From assembly GCA_963842725.1 (NCBI GenBank), contig CAWJHN010000003.1:310001-374000 (forward strand): 64,000 nt of DNA, written 5' to 3'. The first letter of the stretch is position 1. Every line of letters begins with the position of its first letter. Of this stretch, positions 8,116 to 18,054 are shown in pieces. Source of the stretch: UBA10649 sp963842725 (GTDB lineage: Bacteria; Actinomycetota; Actinomycetes; S36-B12). The notes beneath the pieces are model-generated. The model worked only from the letters and a program-made list of their open reading frames with translations, was not told the origin of the DNA and did not search any database. The translations under genes and the position numbers were made by a program.

Positions 8116-9887
8116 CGACGACTCCCGCGGCGAGCCACTCGCCCTGCCATCGAGATTACGGCCGAGACCTCGGTGATGCGCAGCGCCCACGCCGCGAGCA
8201 GGTATCCGACCAGCCCGATCACGGACGTGACGAGCACGTTCACGACCAGCGAGCCCCGGCCGAGCGTCGAGCTCCCGCCGGATTCCGCGGCCAGCAGCGC
8301 CAGCAGCGTGGCGAGCATGACAGCCCCGGCGAGCACGCCGGCGATGAGCATCCGGGCGAGGGCCCAGGCGGTGCGCCGGGACTCCATGCTGCCGAGCCGT
8401 CGGGCGAGGATCCACCAGGTGAGCAGGAAGCCGATCCAGTACGAGATCGCGTACGCCAGGGCGATCGCGGCCACCTGGGTGCCGCCGGCGGGCGCGAGGT
8501 AGAACAGCGGGAAGACGACGATCAGCAGCACGGAGCTGAACACCACGGTCACCCAGAACGGGGTGCGCGTGTCCTCGAGGGCGTAGTAGCCGCGCAGGAG
8601 GACGTAGAACAGGGTGAAGGGCAGCAGTCCGATCATGAAGACCGAGACGATCAGGCCCATGAGGCCGGCCTGCTCGGGGGTCGCGGCGCCGTAGCCGAAC
8701 AGCAGGATGGCGACCCCAGAGCCGTTGACCATCAGCACCGCGGCAATGGGCACGATGAGGGCGGCGACCATGCGCATGGTGGCGGCCACGTCGGCGCCCA
8801 CCTGGGCCAGCCGGCCGTCGTGCGCGACCCTGCTGAGTGCCGGGAGCATCGCCGTGACGATCGACACCGTGATGACGCTGTGCGGCAGCATGAAGACGAG
8901 GTGCGCCTTCTGGTACGTGGTGAGTCCGGCCGCGATCACGTCGGCGTTGGCCGCATTGACGTTGGCCTGGGTGGCCAGGCGGGTGATCACCACGTAGGCG
9001 GCCTGGTTCACCAGGACCAGGCCGATGGTCCACATGGCGAGCCCGCCGGCCTTGCCGAGTCCCGCGCCACGCCAGTCGAATCGGGGACTCCAGACGAAGC
9101 CGCTGCGCCACAGGACGGGCACGAGGATGACCGCCTGGAGCACGACGCCGAGGGTGGTGCCGATGCCGAGGATCAGCACCTGGTCGGTCGTCAGCACGCC
9201 GTCGGCCGCAGCCGACGTCCCGGCGACGGCGATGAACAGCAGGAACGTCGCGATCGCGACGACGTTGTTGGCGATCGGGGCGAACATCGGCGCGCCGAAG
9301 TGCCCGCGTGCGTTGAGGACCTGGCTGAGCATCGCGTAGAGGCCGTAGAAGAAGATCTGCGGCAGGCACAGCCGCGCGAACGCCACCGCGAGGTCGAACT
9401 CGTTCGTCGGGTAGTCGGATGGCGTGTAGAGGTCGACGATCCACGGGGCCGCCGCCACCGCCGCCACCGACAGCACGAGCAGCACGCTGGCGACCAAGGT
9501 CAGCAGCCGGTCCGCGTACGCCTTGCCGCCGTCGGCGTCCTCCTTCATCTTCCGGACGAGTTGCGGGATGAAGACGGCGTTGAGGGCGCCGCCGATCACG
9601 AGGATGTAGACGACGGTGGGCAGCGAGTTGCCCAGCGAGTACGCGTCGGAGACCAGGTAGAAGCCGAGCGCGGCGGTCATGGCGACGTCGCGGAGGACGC
9701 CGGTGATGCGCGAGACAATGGTGCCGGACGCCATCACGGCACTGTTGCGGGCGAGTGTCGTGCCGGCGGACGCCGGCGGGCTCGCGGCGAGGTCGCCCGC
9801 CTGTGCCTCGCGCGCCGCCTCGCCGATCTCGGCCTCGATGAGGGCCTCCACGCGATCGGGAGACTCGGGCTCGTGCTCGGTGGTCAC
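8112..9887 (-). CDS. murJ: lipid II flippase MurJ
   Basis: 591-residue polytopic membrane protein of the MOP superfamily (MviN/MurJ). It has a 55-60 residue cytoplasmic N-terminal tail, then about 14-15 membrane helices starting at SAVMASGTIVSRITGVLRDV, with the family segments ALNAVFIPQLVR and GHFGAPMFAPIANN. It moves lipid II to the outer face for cell-wall synthesis. GTG 9887 overlaps the stop of the DUF6049 gene (GTGA), and its own stop overlaps the pseudokinase ATG, so the three genes are translationally coupled. Confidence 0.93.
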   Translation of the reverse strand: MTTEHEPESPDRVEALIEAEIGEAAREAQAGDLAASPPASAGTTLARNSAVMASGTIVSRITGVLRDVAMTAALGFYLVSDAYSLGNSLPTVVYILVIGGALNAVFIPQLVRKMKEDADGGKAYADRLLTLVASVLLVLSVAAVAAAPWIVDLYTPSDYPTNEFDLAVAFARLCLPQIFFYGLYAMLSQVLNARGHFGAPMFAPIANNVVAIATFLLFIAVAGTSAAADGVLTTDQVLILGIGTTLGVVLQAVILVPVLWRSGFVWSPRFDWRGAGLGKAGGLAMWTIGLVLVNQAAYVVITRLATQANVNAANADVIAAGLTTYQKAHLVFMLPHSVITVSIVTAMLPALSRVAHDGRLAQVGADVAATMRMVAALIVPIAAVLMVNGSGVAILLFGYGAATPEQAGLMGLIVSVFMIGLLPFTLFYVLLRGYYALEDTRTPFWVTVVFSSVLLIVVFPLFYLAPAGGTQVAAIALAYAISYWIGFLLTWWILARRLGSMESRRTAWALARMLIAGVLAGAVMLATLLALLAAESGGSSTLGRGSLVVNVLVTSVIGLVGYLLAAWALRITEVSAVISMAGRVARRGSRR

Positions 9888-12007
9888 GGCGTCACCGTCC
9901 CAGATCCGCTCCGACCGGTCTGCGCGGCGTGGATCCGGCGGGTCACGCCGACGATCACGAAGACGAGGATCGCGAGGAAGGCGCCGGCGACCACCCACGC
10001 CGCGGCCCGGGCGTACGCGGTCGAGCTCACCGTGATGGGCGCCGCCTCGCCGTACGGCGCGCCGTCCGGCCCCAGGAGCTGAACGCTGACGGTGAGCGGG
10101 TCGCCGCCCACCACTCGGGCGTCGATGTCGACACTGGCCATCCTCCCGGCCTCGACCCTGATGCTGGCGAGCGGCTCGGACTCCAGGCGCAGCGGGGGTC
10201 GGCCCTCGAGCATCAGGCCGACCGTGACGGACCGATCGAGGTCGTTGGTGATCGTCACCGGGACGCGTCCGGTGTCGCCCGAGAAGGTGATGGTGCCCTC
10301 GGACAGCACGCGGACCCGGGCGGTCTCGGCGGCGACCTCCTCCTCGATGCTGCCGACCAGGGACTCGCCCGTGGCCGGGTTGCTGCGCCAGGCGGCGGAC
10401 TCGGAGCGGAGCAGTGCCGCCGAGAACGGCTCGCTGATGCCGGTCGGGTCGTCGATGATCGACGTGAAGGAGTCCAGGTCGGCGCTGGCCTGCCGGACGG
10501 ACTCCATGTGCCGCTGGCTCAGCTCGGCCTCCCGCGCCTTGTCGCCGTAGCCGCCTCGCTGCCTGCTCGTCGACGAGACGGGTTGCTGCACGAGGGTGCG
10601 GAGCGTGGCCGGGTCGAGCCAGGCCGCACTGCGCGTGGCGCGCAGGAGCGGGGAGACCAAGGAGGCTGTCGGGTCCCAGCGCACGTCCGATGGTGCGACC
10701 ACGACGGTCCGGGCCCCCTGGTCGGCCGGCAGGGACGCGGCGATGAGCGCGGTCTCGGCGAGGAACTGCTGTCGCGCGGCGACGACCTCGGAATCGCTGC
10801 CGCGAGGCAGGGTGAGGATCTCGGACAGGCCCGGGTCGGTGAGCACCGCGTGGATCGCGCCGACCGATGCCGGCAGGGCCGCCAGCGCCATGCCGTCGGT
10901 CGGCTCGGCCTCGTCCGTCGGGGGCATGGCATCCGACGACAGGATCACCTCGGTCACGCCGGACGAGGCCAGCACGTTGACCGTGCTCCGGTCGAGGCGC
11001 CCGAACGGTGCCCAGTACAGGTCGCCGGGGACGGGCATGCCCAGGGCGGCAGTGGCGACGCCTGGCCCCTGGGTGATGGCTCGCACCACGTCATTGGACA
11101 TGCCGGCGCGGTTGACGGCCGAGGCGTCGATGTCGGCGTAGGGGAGCGCGCGGATGCCGATCGTGCGCGTGGCGTCGGCGAGCCGTTCGAGCCACTGTCG
11201 GGCCTGCTGCTCCCGGTCGCCGAGCGCCATCTCGCCATCTCGCATGACCTGATAGCCGCCGGTCATGGCGGAGGCGGTCTGCAGCAGGGCCGGGTCGACG
11301 ACCCAGGACACCGCGCCACGGAAACGATCACCGATCGACAGGAGCCGGTCCAGGCGGCCCCCGGGGGACAGCTCGACGGGCGTGCGGTCGTTGAGGAGGA
11401 CGCCGGATGCCGTTCGGGCCGGCCAGTCGGCAAGGGGCCAGAGCCAGACCAGCGAGATCGGCGTGATGGCCGTGGGATCGGGGTACCACGGCAGGAACGT
11501 GCGGGTGATCCCCTTGCGGACGTCGACGGTGTCGACGCCGTCCTCCCGACCGAGGGCCTCGACGCCCAGCACGTAGGTGCCGTCGGTCGCCAGCGCGAGT
11601 TCGGCCAGTGGGATGGTCAGCTCGAAGGGCTTCCGGCTGCCCGCAGCCAGCGAGTCGGTGACGGCGACGCGGGTGCCGTACAGCGCGATCGAGTCGGGAT
11701 CGCCGTCCTTCGGCGTCAGGCCCGCGGCGAGGACGACGGGGACGTCGCGTCGGGACTCCAGCGGACTGGCCGAGCGGCGCAGCTGCACGCTGACGTCGGT
11801 GATGGCCGTTCGTGAGGAGCTGACCACCCGGCCGCGGATGCGCAGCACCCCGTCGGCGGTGGGGACCACCGGGGTGAGGCTGTCGATGACCACCTGCACG
11901 GCCGGCAGGGTGACGTCCTCGGCCGCCGCGGGCGTGGCGGCCACCGGGACGAGCAGGGCCAGGGTGGACAGCCCGATGGCGGCGAGCAGTGCCGGCAGCC
12001 CCCTCAC
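9884..12007 (-). CDS. exported membrane-anchored protein, DUF6049 family
   Basis: 707 residues, equivalent in position to mycobacterial Rv3909 between the Nudix gene and murJ. It has a Sec signal peptide (residues 1 to about 28), a long extracellular region with beta-rich segments and a central part rich in Asp/Thr, and one C-terminal transmembrane helix (VAGAFLAILVFVIVGV) with a short basic cytoplasmic tail. GTG 12007 overlaps the Nudix stop. Function is unknown. Its conserved coupling to murJ suggests a role at the envelope or in cell-wall assembly (inference). Confidence 0.85.
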   Translation of the reverse strand: MRGLPALLAAIGLSTLALLVPVAATPAAAEDVTLPAVQVVIDSLTPVVPTADGVLRIRGRVVSSSRTAITDVSVQLRRSASPLESRRDVPVVLAAGLTPKDGDPDSIALYGTRVAVTDSLAAGSRKPFELTIPLAELALATDGTYVLGVEALGREDGVDTVDVRKGITRTFLPWYPDPTAITPISLVWLWPLADWPARTASGVLLNDRTPVELSPGGRLDRLLSIGDRFRGAVSWVVDPALLQTASAMTGGYQVMRDGEMALGDREQQARQWLERLADATRTIGIRALPYADIDASAVNRAGMSNDVVRAITQGPGVATAALGMPVPGDLYWAPFGRLDRSTVNVLASSGVTEVILSSDAMPPTDEAEPTDGMALAALPASVGAIHAVLTDPGLSEILTLPRGSDSEVVAARQQFLAETALIAASLPADQGARTVVVAPSDVRWDPTASLVSPLLRATRSAAWLDPATLRTLVQQPVSSTSRQRGGYGDKAREAELSQRHMESVRQASADLDSFTSIIDDPTGISEPFSAALLRSESAAWRSNPATGESLVGSIEEEVAAETARVRVLSEGTITFSGDTGRVPVTITNDLDRSVTVGLMLEGRPPLRLESEPLASIRVEAGRMASVDIDARVVGGDPLTVSVQLLGPDGAPYGEAAPITVSSTAYARAAAWVVAGAFLAILVFVIVGVTRRIHAAQTGRSGSGTVTP

Positions 12008-12495
12008 TCGGGCTCCGCCCGGAAGGCCGGATCCGCGAGCACCTCGTGCACGCGTTCGAGCAGGCGTCGCTCGTCGGCATACCTCAGTCGGGCCGAGACC
12101 TCGTCGAGCGGCACCCAGGCCACCTCGGACACCTCTGCATCGGCGTCCGACAGCACCACATCGAGGGCCTCGAGCAGGAAGTGGTGGACCGTCTTGTGCA
12201 CGCGCCGGTCGTCAGCCATGAACCAGAAGTCGATCGTCCCGAGCCCGGCGACGATCCGCCCGGATATTCCAGTCTCCTCGAGAACCTCGCGCACCGCCGC
12301 CTGCTCGGGCGTCTCCCCTGCCTCGAGGTGCCCCTTCGGCAGCGACCACACCAGCCGACCCCGCCGATCACGGCGTGCGATGAGGGCGACCATGGGGCTC
12401 GATTCGCGCCAATCGAGCACGAAACCACCTGCTGATGTCTCCTCGACCCGCCGAACCGAGGGCCGCCTGGGCGCCGGGTCGCGGGGGTTGGCCAT
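12004..12495 (-). CDS. Nudix hydrolase
   Basis: 163-residue protein with a complete Nudix box, GHLEAGETPEQAAVREVLEETG, holding the REXXEEXG metal-binding core. It probably hydrolyses a nucleoside diphosphate linked to another moiety. The syntenic mycobacterial gene is mutT4, but the substrate here is unproven. The start is set at ATG 12495 because a TATCCT -10 element lies 6 nt upstream and no ribosome-binding site precedes the longer frame. It is the first gene of the nudix-DUF6049-murJ-pseudokinase-sigM-rsmA run. Confidence 0.88.
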   Translation of the reverse strand: MANPRDPAPRRPSVRRVEETSAGGFVLDWRESSPMVALIARRDRRGRLVWSLPKGHLEAGETPEQAAVREVLEETGISGRIVAGLGTIDFWFMADDRRVHKTVHHFLLEALDVVLSDADAEVSEVAWVPLDEVSARLRYADERRLLERVHEVLADPAFRAEPE

Positions 12496-12501
12496 ATGGG
12501 C

Positions 12502-12507
12502 AGGATA
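12502..12507 (-). promoter_or_regulatory. -10 element of leaderless nudix-murJ operon promoter
   Basis: TATCCT on the minus strand ends 6 nt before the nudix ATG, so transcription would start at or next to the start codon. It shares the 46-bp divergent gap with the pcnA promoter. Confidence 0.6.
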
Positions 12508-12527
12508 AACCGCTCGGCGCAGGCGTC

Positions 12528-12533
12528 TACGCT
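12528..12533 (+). promoter_or_regulatory. -10 element of leaderless pcnA promoter
   Basis: TACGCT ends 8 nt before the GTG start of pcnA, and no Shine-Dalgarno sequence lies between. This matches the TANNNT leaderless pattern seen at other starts in the window. Confidence 0.6.
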
Positions 12534-12541
12534 CTGCTGCC

Positions 12542-13996
12542 GTGGCCACTCAATCCGAGCACGACGCAGCCCAGCGCAGGGCGGCGGCCGAGCTCGCACC
12601 GATCTCCGGGCTGCTGACGGCGATCGGCGACCGGTTCGCGGCCAGCGGCCACGCACTGGCCCTCGTGGGCGGGCCAGTGCGGGATGCCCTGCTCGGCCGG
12701 CTGTCCCGCGAGGGCGCCGTCGACCTCGACTTCACCACCGATGCCCGCCCGGAGGCCGTCCTCGCGCTGCTCGACGGCTGGGCGGAGACCACCTGGGACG
12801 TGGGCATCCGCTTCGGCACGATCGGGGCGCGCGTCCACGGCCGCGAGGTCGAGATCACGACGTATCGCGCCGAGTCGTACGACCCCGACTCTCGCAAGCC
12901 GGAGGTCGACTTCGGGCACACCCTCGAGGGCGACCTCGCGCGGCGGGACTTCACGATCAACAGCATGGCGATCCGCCTGCCCGACCTGTCGTTCATCGAC
13001 CTGTTCCACGGCGTCGACGACATCGCAGCGGGCGTGATCCGGACGCCGGGCAGCCCGGCCGACTCGTTCAACGACGATCCGCTGCGCATGATGCGAGCGG
13101 CCCGGTTCGCGGCCCAGCTCGGCTTCGAGGTGGTGCCCGAGGTGATCGAGGCGATGGGCCGACAGGCGGACCGCCTGACGATCGTGTCGGCGGAGCGCAT
13201 CCGCGAGGAGTTCATGAAGCTGGTGATGTCGCCCGACCCGCGCCGCGGCCTGGCACTGCTCGTCGACACCGGCCTGGCCGAGTACGTGCTGCCGGAGCTT
13301 CCCCTGCTGCGGCTCGAGGAGGACGAGCACCATCACCACAAGGACGTGTACGAGCACACGCTCACCGTCCTCGAGCAGGCGATGGAGCTGGAGACGAGCC
13401 ACGAACCGGTCACCGGTCCCGATCCGGTGCTCCGCCTCGCCGCACTCCTCCATGACATCGGAAAGCCCCGCACCAGGCGCTTCGAGGCGGACGGCCGGGT
13501 GTCCTTCCACCACCACGAGGTGGTGGGCGCCCGGATGACGCGGAAGCGGATGCAGCACCTCAGGTTCTCGAACGACATGATCGACGACGTCTCGGAACTG
13601 GTCGCCCTGCACCTGAGATTCCACGGTTACGGCGCCGGGGAGTGGACCGACTCCGCGGTTCGCCGGTACGTGCGGGATGCCGGACCGCTCCTGTCACGCC
13701 TGCACAAGCTGACCCGGGCCGACTCCACCACCCGCAACCGGCGGCGGGCGGCGACCCTGCAGCGAACGTACGACTCCCTCGAACGCCGGATCGCCGAGCT
13801 CGCGGCCCAGGAGGAGATGGCATCCATCCGGCCGGACCTCGACGGTCGAGCGATCATGGAGATCCTCGGCATCGCCCCGGGCCCCGTGGTCGGCGAGGCC
13901 TACGAGTTCCTGCTGGACCTGCGCCTGGACCGCGGGCCGATGAGCGAGGACCTGGCCCGGGAGGCGCTGCTCGCCTGGTGGGCTGCCCGAGCCTGA
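12542..13996 (+). CDS. pcnA: CCA tRNA nucleotidyltransferase
   Basis: 484-residue enzyme that adds or repairs the 3'-CCA of tRNAs. The N-terminal nucleotidyltransferase domain has GGPVRDALLG and the metal-binding DLDFTTDARPE. The RNA-binding domain contains ARFAAQLGFEV. A C-terminal HD domain carries LLHDIGKPRTRRF and SFHHHEVVGA, typical of actinobacterial PcnA. It starts with GTG at a leaderless promoter and is divergent from the nudix/murJ operon, as in mycobacteria and Streptomyces. Confidence 0.95.
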   Translation: MATQSEHDAAQRRAAAELAPISGLLTAIGDRFAASGHALALVGGPVRDALLGRLSREGAVDLDFTTDARPEAVLALLDGWAETTWDVGIRFGTIGARVHGREVEITTYRAESYDPDSRKPEVDFGHTLEGDLARRDFTINSMAIRLPDLSFIDLFHGVDDIAAGVIRTPGSPADSFNDDPLRMMRAARFAAQLGFEVVPEVIEAMGRQADRLTIVSAERIREEFMKLVMSPDPRRGLALLVDTGLAEYVLPELPLLRLEEDEHHHHKDVYEHTLTVLEQAMELETSHEPVTGPDPVLRLAALLHDIGKPRTRRFEADGRVSFHHHEVVGARMTRKRMQHLRFSNDMIDDVSELVALHLRFHGYGAGEWTDSAVRRYVRDAGPLLSRLHKLTRADSTTRNRRRAATLQRTYDSLERRIAELAAQEEMASIRPDLDGRAIMEILGIAPGPVVGEAYEFLLDLRLDRGPMSEDLAREALLAWWAARA

Positions 13997-14013
13997 TCGC
14001 TGGACAGCGGTCG

Positions 14014-14019
14014 TAACGT
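14014..14019 (+). promoter_or_regulatory. -10 element of leaderless DUF2252 gene promoter
   Basis: TAACGT ends 7 nt before ATG 14027, with no Shine-Dalgarno sequence between. Confidence 0.5.
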
Positions 14020-14026
14020 GGGCGGC

Positions 14027-15536
14027 ATGACGTCCGCGAAGCCCCGGCGCACGACCCCGGCCACGAGCAGGCACCTGCACCTGACCTCCGGTGTGCGCAC
14101 CGGTTCCGTCGAGGAGCGCGAAGCGGTCGGCCGGGCGGCCCGTACCGCACGACCGCGCACCGACCTGGCGTCGTACTCTCCCGCCGCCGATCGACCGGAC
14201 CCGGTGGCACTGCTCGGCGGCCAGGAGGATGTGCGCGTCGCCGCCCTGCTGCCGCTGCGCCACAGCCGGATGTCGGTCAGCCCGTTCACGCTCTATCGTG
14301 GCAGCGCCGTGGTCATGGCCAACGACCTGGCGGCCATGCCGAACTCCGGCCTCGTCACGCAGCTCTGCGGTGACGCCCACCTGTCCAACTTCGGCATGTT
14401 CGCCGCGCCCGGATCGACGGGTCGTCTTCGACATCAACGACTTCGACGAGACCAATCCCGGACCCTTCGAATGGGACGTCTACCGGCTCGCGACGTCGTT
14501 CGTCCTGGCCGGACGCGACGTCAACCTGTCGAGCGAGGCCATCAGCGCGGCGACCACCGCCGTCGGCTTCGCCTACCGAAACCAGATGGCGACGTACGCG
14601 GGGATGCCCGACCTCGAGGTCTGGTACGACCGGGTCAGCGTCGAGGTCCTCGAGCAGTGGGCCCGGCAGCAGGGGTCGCGCGAGGCGGCGAAGCGGATCG
14701 GAGTGGCGGACTCGCGGGCGCGCAGCCGCGACATGTGGTCGGCGATCTCGAAGATGACCGTCGTCGTCGACGGCGCCCGGCAGTTCAAGGACATGCCTCC
14801 GCTGCTCATGCGCATCCCCATGGGAGACGAGATCAGGACCGTCCTCAGCGGACTTCTCGAGCAGTACCAGGAAACGCTGCCTGCAGACCGGGCGCAGCTG
14901 CTGCGGCGCTACCACCTCATCGACTTCGCCCACAAGGTCGTCGGGGTGGGCAGCGTCGGACTGCTCGCCCTCGTCGTGCTTCTGCAGGGACGTGACGAGA
15001 ACGACCTGATCGTCCTGCAGGTCAAGCAGGCCGTGGAGAGCGTCCTCGAGCCGTTCACCGCGCCCTCGAGGTTCGAGCTGTGCGGCCAGCGGGTCGTGGT
15101 GGGCCAGCAGTTCATGCAGGCGGCATCCGACGTCTTCCTGGGCTGGGTCCGCGGCCCTCGCGGCAAGGACTTCTACGTCCGACAGCTGCGTGACATGAAG
15201 TACGCCATCGATCCGGCCGCGCTGGATGACTCGACGCTGCTCGCGTACGCCGTGGTGTGCGGCCGGACCCTGGCCCGGGCCCACGCCAGGGCGGGTGACC
15301 CCGTCGAGATCGCGGCCTACCTCGGCACGAGTGCCAAGTTCGACAAGGCGATCCGGGCGTTCGCCCTGTCCTATGCCGACCAGGTCGAGAAGGACTTCGC
15401 CGAGTACACCGCGGCCATCGCCGACGGCCGCGTCAAGGTGCTGGCGAAGGGCCAGGGCGAGGACTACACGGTCGTGGTGAGCGCCTCCGAGGGACTCTCC
15501 GTGCTGACCCGCTCAGCGGCACCGACCAGCACCTGA
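14027..15536 (+). pseudogene. DUF2252 family protein, frameshifted
   Basis: About 503 codons. The N-terminal half shows the DUF2252 signature RMSVSPFTLYRGSAVVMAND and QLCGDAHLSNFGMF. The C-terminal half resumes as DRRVVFDINDFDETNPGPFEWD. The join is broken at a CCC run (14408-14410). Removing one C restores AAPDRRVVFD, and the total length (3n+1) agrees. The fold is related to protein kinases/aminoglycoside phosphotransferases, but the biochemical role is unknown. It starts at ATG 14027, and its 3' end overlaps the convergent membrane-protein gene by 73 bp. Confidence 0.82.
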
Positions 15537-16729
15537 ACGAGGGTCACCAGTCCCCCGGCCAGGGCGACGCTCCACAGCACGCTGGTGACGGTGAGCAGGT
15601 CGCCGAACAGGATCATGAGCATGACCACGAGGTAGATGGCCCAGCGGATGCCGCCCTGGTACGTCTTCACGACGGTTCCGACGCTGCCGAAGCCCTCCGG
15701 CAGCCGTCCGCCGATCTCGTTGAGGCCGGCGACGACATGCCCACGGGCGAGCACGGCCGCCTTGGTCCGCCCGCCAAACCAGCCGGCGGCGACGACCGCG
15801 ATGCCGAAGACGAGCAGCGCCTGCAGGCCCATGATCAGGTACGCGAGCAGGGTGCTCCAGAAGACGTCGGCCGCCGGCCCGAACGGCGTGGCGGACAGCT
15901 GGTCGGTAAAGGCGGCCTCGCCGACGCTGAGCCCGAAGGTCAGCACGAGCGCACTGACGAGGAGCACGATGCCGGTCGCGACCACGGTGCGGGCCCGCCT
16001 GCGGGCCAGGGCGATCGACAGCGCGAACATGGCGGCGATCAGCAGCGGGAACCACTGCAGGACCGGCGAGGTCAGCGAGTAGATGAAGCGCACCTGCGCG
16101 AGCGCGGGCGAGCTCATGAGCACGATCTGCCGGTCGCTGTCCGGGATGGTGATGTTGGCCGCGGCGGTGATGCCGCGGTCGACCAGGTGCTGCTGGATCG
16201 CGGCGAGGGCCGACGATACGTCGAGGACGACGTCCTCGCCCTTGATCTGGACCGGCCCGGAGGTACCGCCCTCCAGGGCGACGACAAGTCCCTTCTGGGC
16301 GGCCTTGTTGAGCTCGATCCAGACCGTGGCGAACTGGTCCGACGCGATGAACTTGGTGACCAGCTCGCCGATGAGGGAGTTGATGCCCGAGGCGATGGGC
16401 GAGGCCAGCTGGCTCGTGATGGGCAGGTTCGGGAACAGGTTGTCCAGGAGCCCCTGCACCTGCGACTCCGTGTCCACCTTCGCGACGACGGCGTCCGTGA
16501 CCGCAGTCGCCAGGCTGGCCTGCACCTCGGCGTCCTCGATCAGCGGCCCGACCGTCTCGAGATAGCGCTCGCTGTCGATGACGGTCCGGTGGCCCCAGTG
16601 GCCGACCAGGGCGATCGGGGTCAGGGCAGCGGCCAGGATGAAGATCAGCAGCGAGGCGATCGACCGTGCACCCCAGCGCGTCGGCGCCTTCGTGGCAGTC
16701 GTGGTCTCGGGTGTGGCGTCGCCACTCAT
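15464..16729 (-). CDS. polytopic membrane protein of unknown function
   Basis: 421 residues, with ATG 16729 behind AAGGGAG. A first membrane helix near residues 24-46 is followed by an extracytoplasmic region of about 170 residues (HRTVIDSERYLETVGPLIED...), then four or five membrane helices. No enzymatic motif was found. The architecture is like other actinobacterial conserved membrane proteins annotated only as hypothetical. It begins 1 nt after the stop of the MFS gene and is the last gene of the tnaA-dehydratase-MFS run. Its 3' end overlaps DUF2252 convergently. Confidence 0.8.
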   Translation of the reverse strand: MSGDATPETTTATKAPTRWGARSIASLLIFILAAALTPIALVGHWGHRTVIDSERYLETVGPLIEDAEVQASLATAVTDAVVAKVDTESQVQGLLDNLFPNLPITSQLASPIASGINSLIGELVTKFIASDQFATVWIELNKAAQKGLVVALEGGTSGPVQIKGEDVVLDVSSALAAIQQHLVDRGITAAANITIPDSDRQIVLMSSPALAQVRFIYSLTSPVLQWFPLLIAAMFALSIALARRRARTVVATGIVLLVSALVLTFGLSVGEAAFTDQLSATPFGPAADVFWSTLLAYLIMGLQALLVFGIAVVAAGWFGGRTKAAVLARGHVVAGLNEIGGRLPEGFGSVGTVVKTYQGGIRWAIYLVVMLMILFGDLLTVTSVLWSVALAGGLVTLVQVLVGAAERVSTESPSEALTTTV

Positions 16730-16730
16730 G

Positions 16731-18032
16731 TCAGCTCCCTTGGACGTGATTGATGCGGACTCTACGGGGGCCACGACGGTGATACCAGACGGCCGTCAGG
16801 AGCAGCAGCGCCCCGACGAGCGAGTAGACGACGGGAGCCTGGCCGGTGGTGGGCGAAGCCAGGGCCATGACGGCGATGCCGGTGACGAGGCAGACGTTGA
16901 CGATCATGTCGAAGAGCGCGAAGACCCGCCCGAGGTGGTCGTCCGGAATGTGGCGCTGGACGAGCGTGTCGGAGCAGACCTTCACCGACTGGCCGGCGAA
17001 CCCCAGGCTCAGTGCCCCGGCCAGCAGGACCGGGAACGCCGGGGCCATGGCCCCCGCGATGATCAGGCCGATGCCGAGGACGCCGGCCTGGGCCAGGGCG
17101 AACACGGACCAGGCGACCGAGCCCCACCGCCGACTCGCCGCCGGAGTGGCGATGGCGCCGATCAGCGCCCCGATCGCCGCGGCGCCCGTCAGCATCGCGA
17201 ACTCGTTCAGTGCCTCGTCCGCCGCGCTCACGACGTTGAACGTGTAGCGCACGAGCAGCAGCCCGCCCGCCGTCAGGACGCCGAAGGCGATCCGGTGAGC
17301 ACCGACCACCGCGATCGCCCGCCCGGCCTCGCCGTGTATCCGCAGTTCGCGGATCCCTTCGAGAAGCCCGAGGGCGACGCCGCGGATGGTGTCCGACGGC
17401 CGCGAACCGTCGGGTCCGAGTCGGTCGACCGCGATGAGGGCGGCGATGGCGGCCGACAGCGCGTAGGCCCCCAGCGCACAGCCGAGCACGATGGTGCTGC
17501 CGGTGTCGCCGCCGCCGAGGGCGGACCGGAGCGCGACCCCGGCCAGGGCCCCGATGGCGGACATGATCGTGCCGGACGTCGGAGTCAGGGCGTTCGCGGT
17601 GACCAGGTCCCGTCCGGCGACGACATGCGGGAGCGAGGCCGACAGTCCGGCGAGGACGAACCTGCCGATCCCGAGCACGATCAGGACCGCGATGCCCAGG
17701 CCGAGACCGTCGTTCCCGGCGAGGACCAGGACGATGATCGGCACCGTGAAGAGGGCCTTCAGCAGATTGGCCCGCACCAGCACGTTTCGTCGGCGCCACC
17801 GGTCCAGGAACACCCCGGCGAAGGGTCCGACGATGGAGTACGGCAGCAGCAGGATGGCGAAGGCGGCCGCCACCTTGACCGCGTCCGGCTGCCGCTCGGG
17901 AGAGAAGAGGACGAAGGTGGCCAGGGCGGCCTGCAGCAGGCCGTCGCCGAACTGGGCCGCGAGGCGCACTCCGAACAGTCGACGGAAGTCGCGACCAGCG
18001 AGCACCTCTCGAAGAGCCGGGAGCGCCACCAC
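16731..18032 (-). CDS. MFS transporter
   Basis: 433-residue major facilitator with about 12 membrane helices. The inter-helix 2-3 motif is present as GVFLDRWRRRNVLV, and a second-half loop reads DHLGRVFALFDMIVN. GTG 18032 is chosen because TAGCGT lies 7 nt upstream. It begins 22 nt after the threonine dehydratase stop, so it can also be read from the tnaA operon. The substrate is unknown. Location after tryptophanase makes export of indole or an amino-acid product conceivable (inference). Confidence 0.85.
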   Translation of the reverse strand: MVALPALREVLAGRDFRRLFGVRLAAQFGDGLLQAALATFVLFSPERQPDAVKVAAAFAILLLPYSIVGPFAGVFLDRWRRRNVLVRANLLKALFTVPIIVLVLAGNDGLGLGIAVLIVLGIGRFVLAGLSASLPHVVAGRDLVTANALTPTSGTIMSAIGALAGVALRSALGGGDTGSTIVLGCALGAYALSAAIAALIAVDRLGPDGSRPSDTIRGVALGLLEGIRELRIHGEAGRAIAVVGAHRIAFGVLTAGGLLLVRYTFNVVSAADEALNEFAMLTGAAAIGALIGAIATPAASRRWGSVAWSVFALAQAGVLGIGLIIAGAMAPAFPVLLAGALSLGFAGQSVKVCSDTLVQRHIPDDHLGRVFALFDMIVNVCLVTGIAVMALASPTTGQAPVVYSLVGALLLLTAVWYHRRGPRRVRINHVQGS

Positions 18033-18039
18033 TGACGTG

Positions 18040-18045
18040 ACGCTA
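18040..18045 (-). promoter_or_regulatory. -10 element of possible internal leaderless promoter
   Basis: TAGCGT on the minus strand lies 7 nt before GTG 18032 of the MFS gene, inside the short gap after the dehydratase. Confidence 0.45.
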
Positions 18046-18054
18046 CCTGCGTCG

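Noticed and set aside
8820..12000. Long plus-strand reading frames (420 and 628 codons) opposite murJ and DUF6049
   Set aside because: They are antisense shadows of high-GC genes. They show no recognisable domain and have Arg/Gly/His-biased composition, while the minus strand encodes clear MurJ and DUF6049 proteins.
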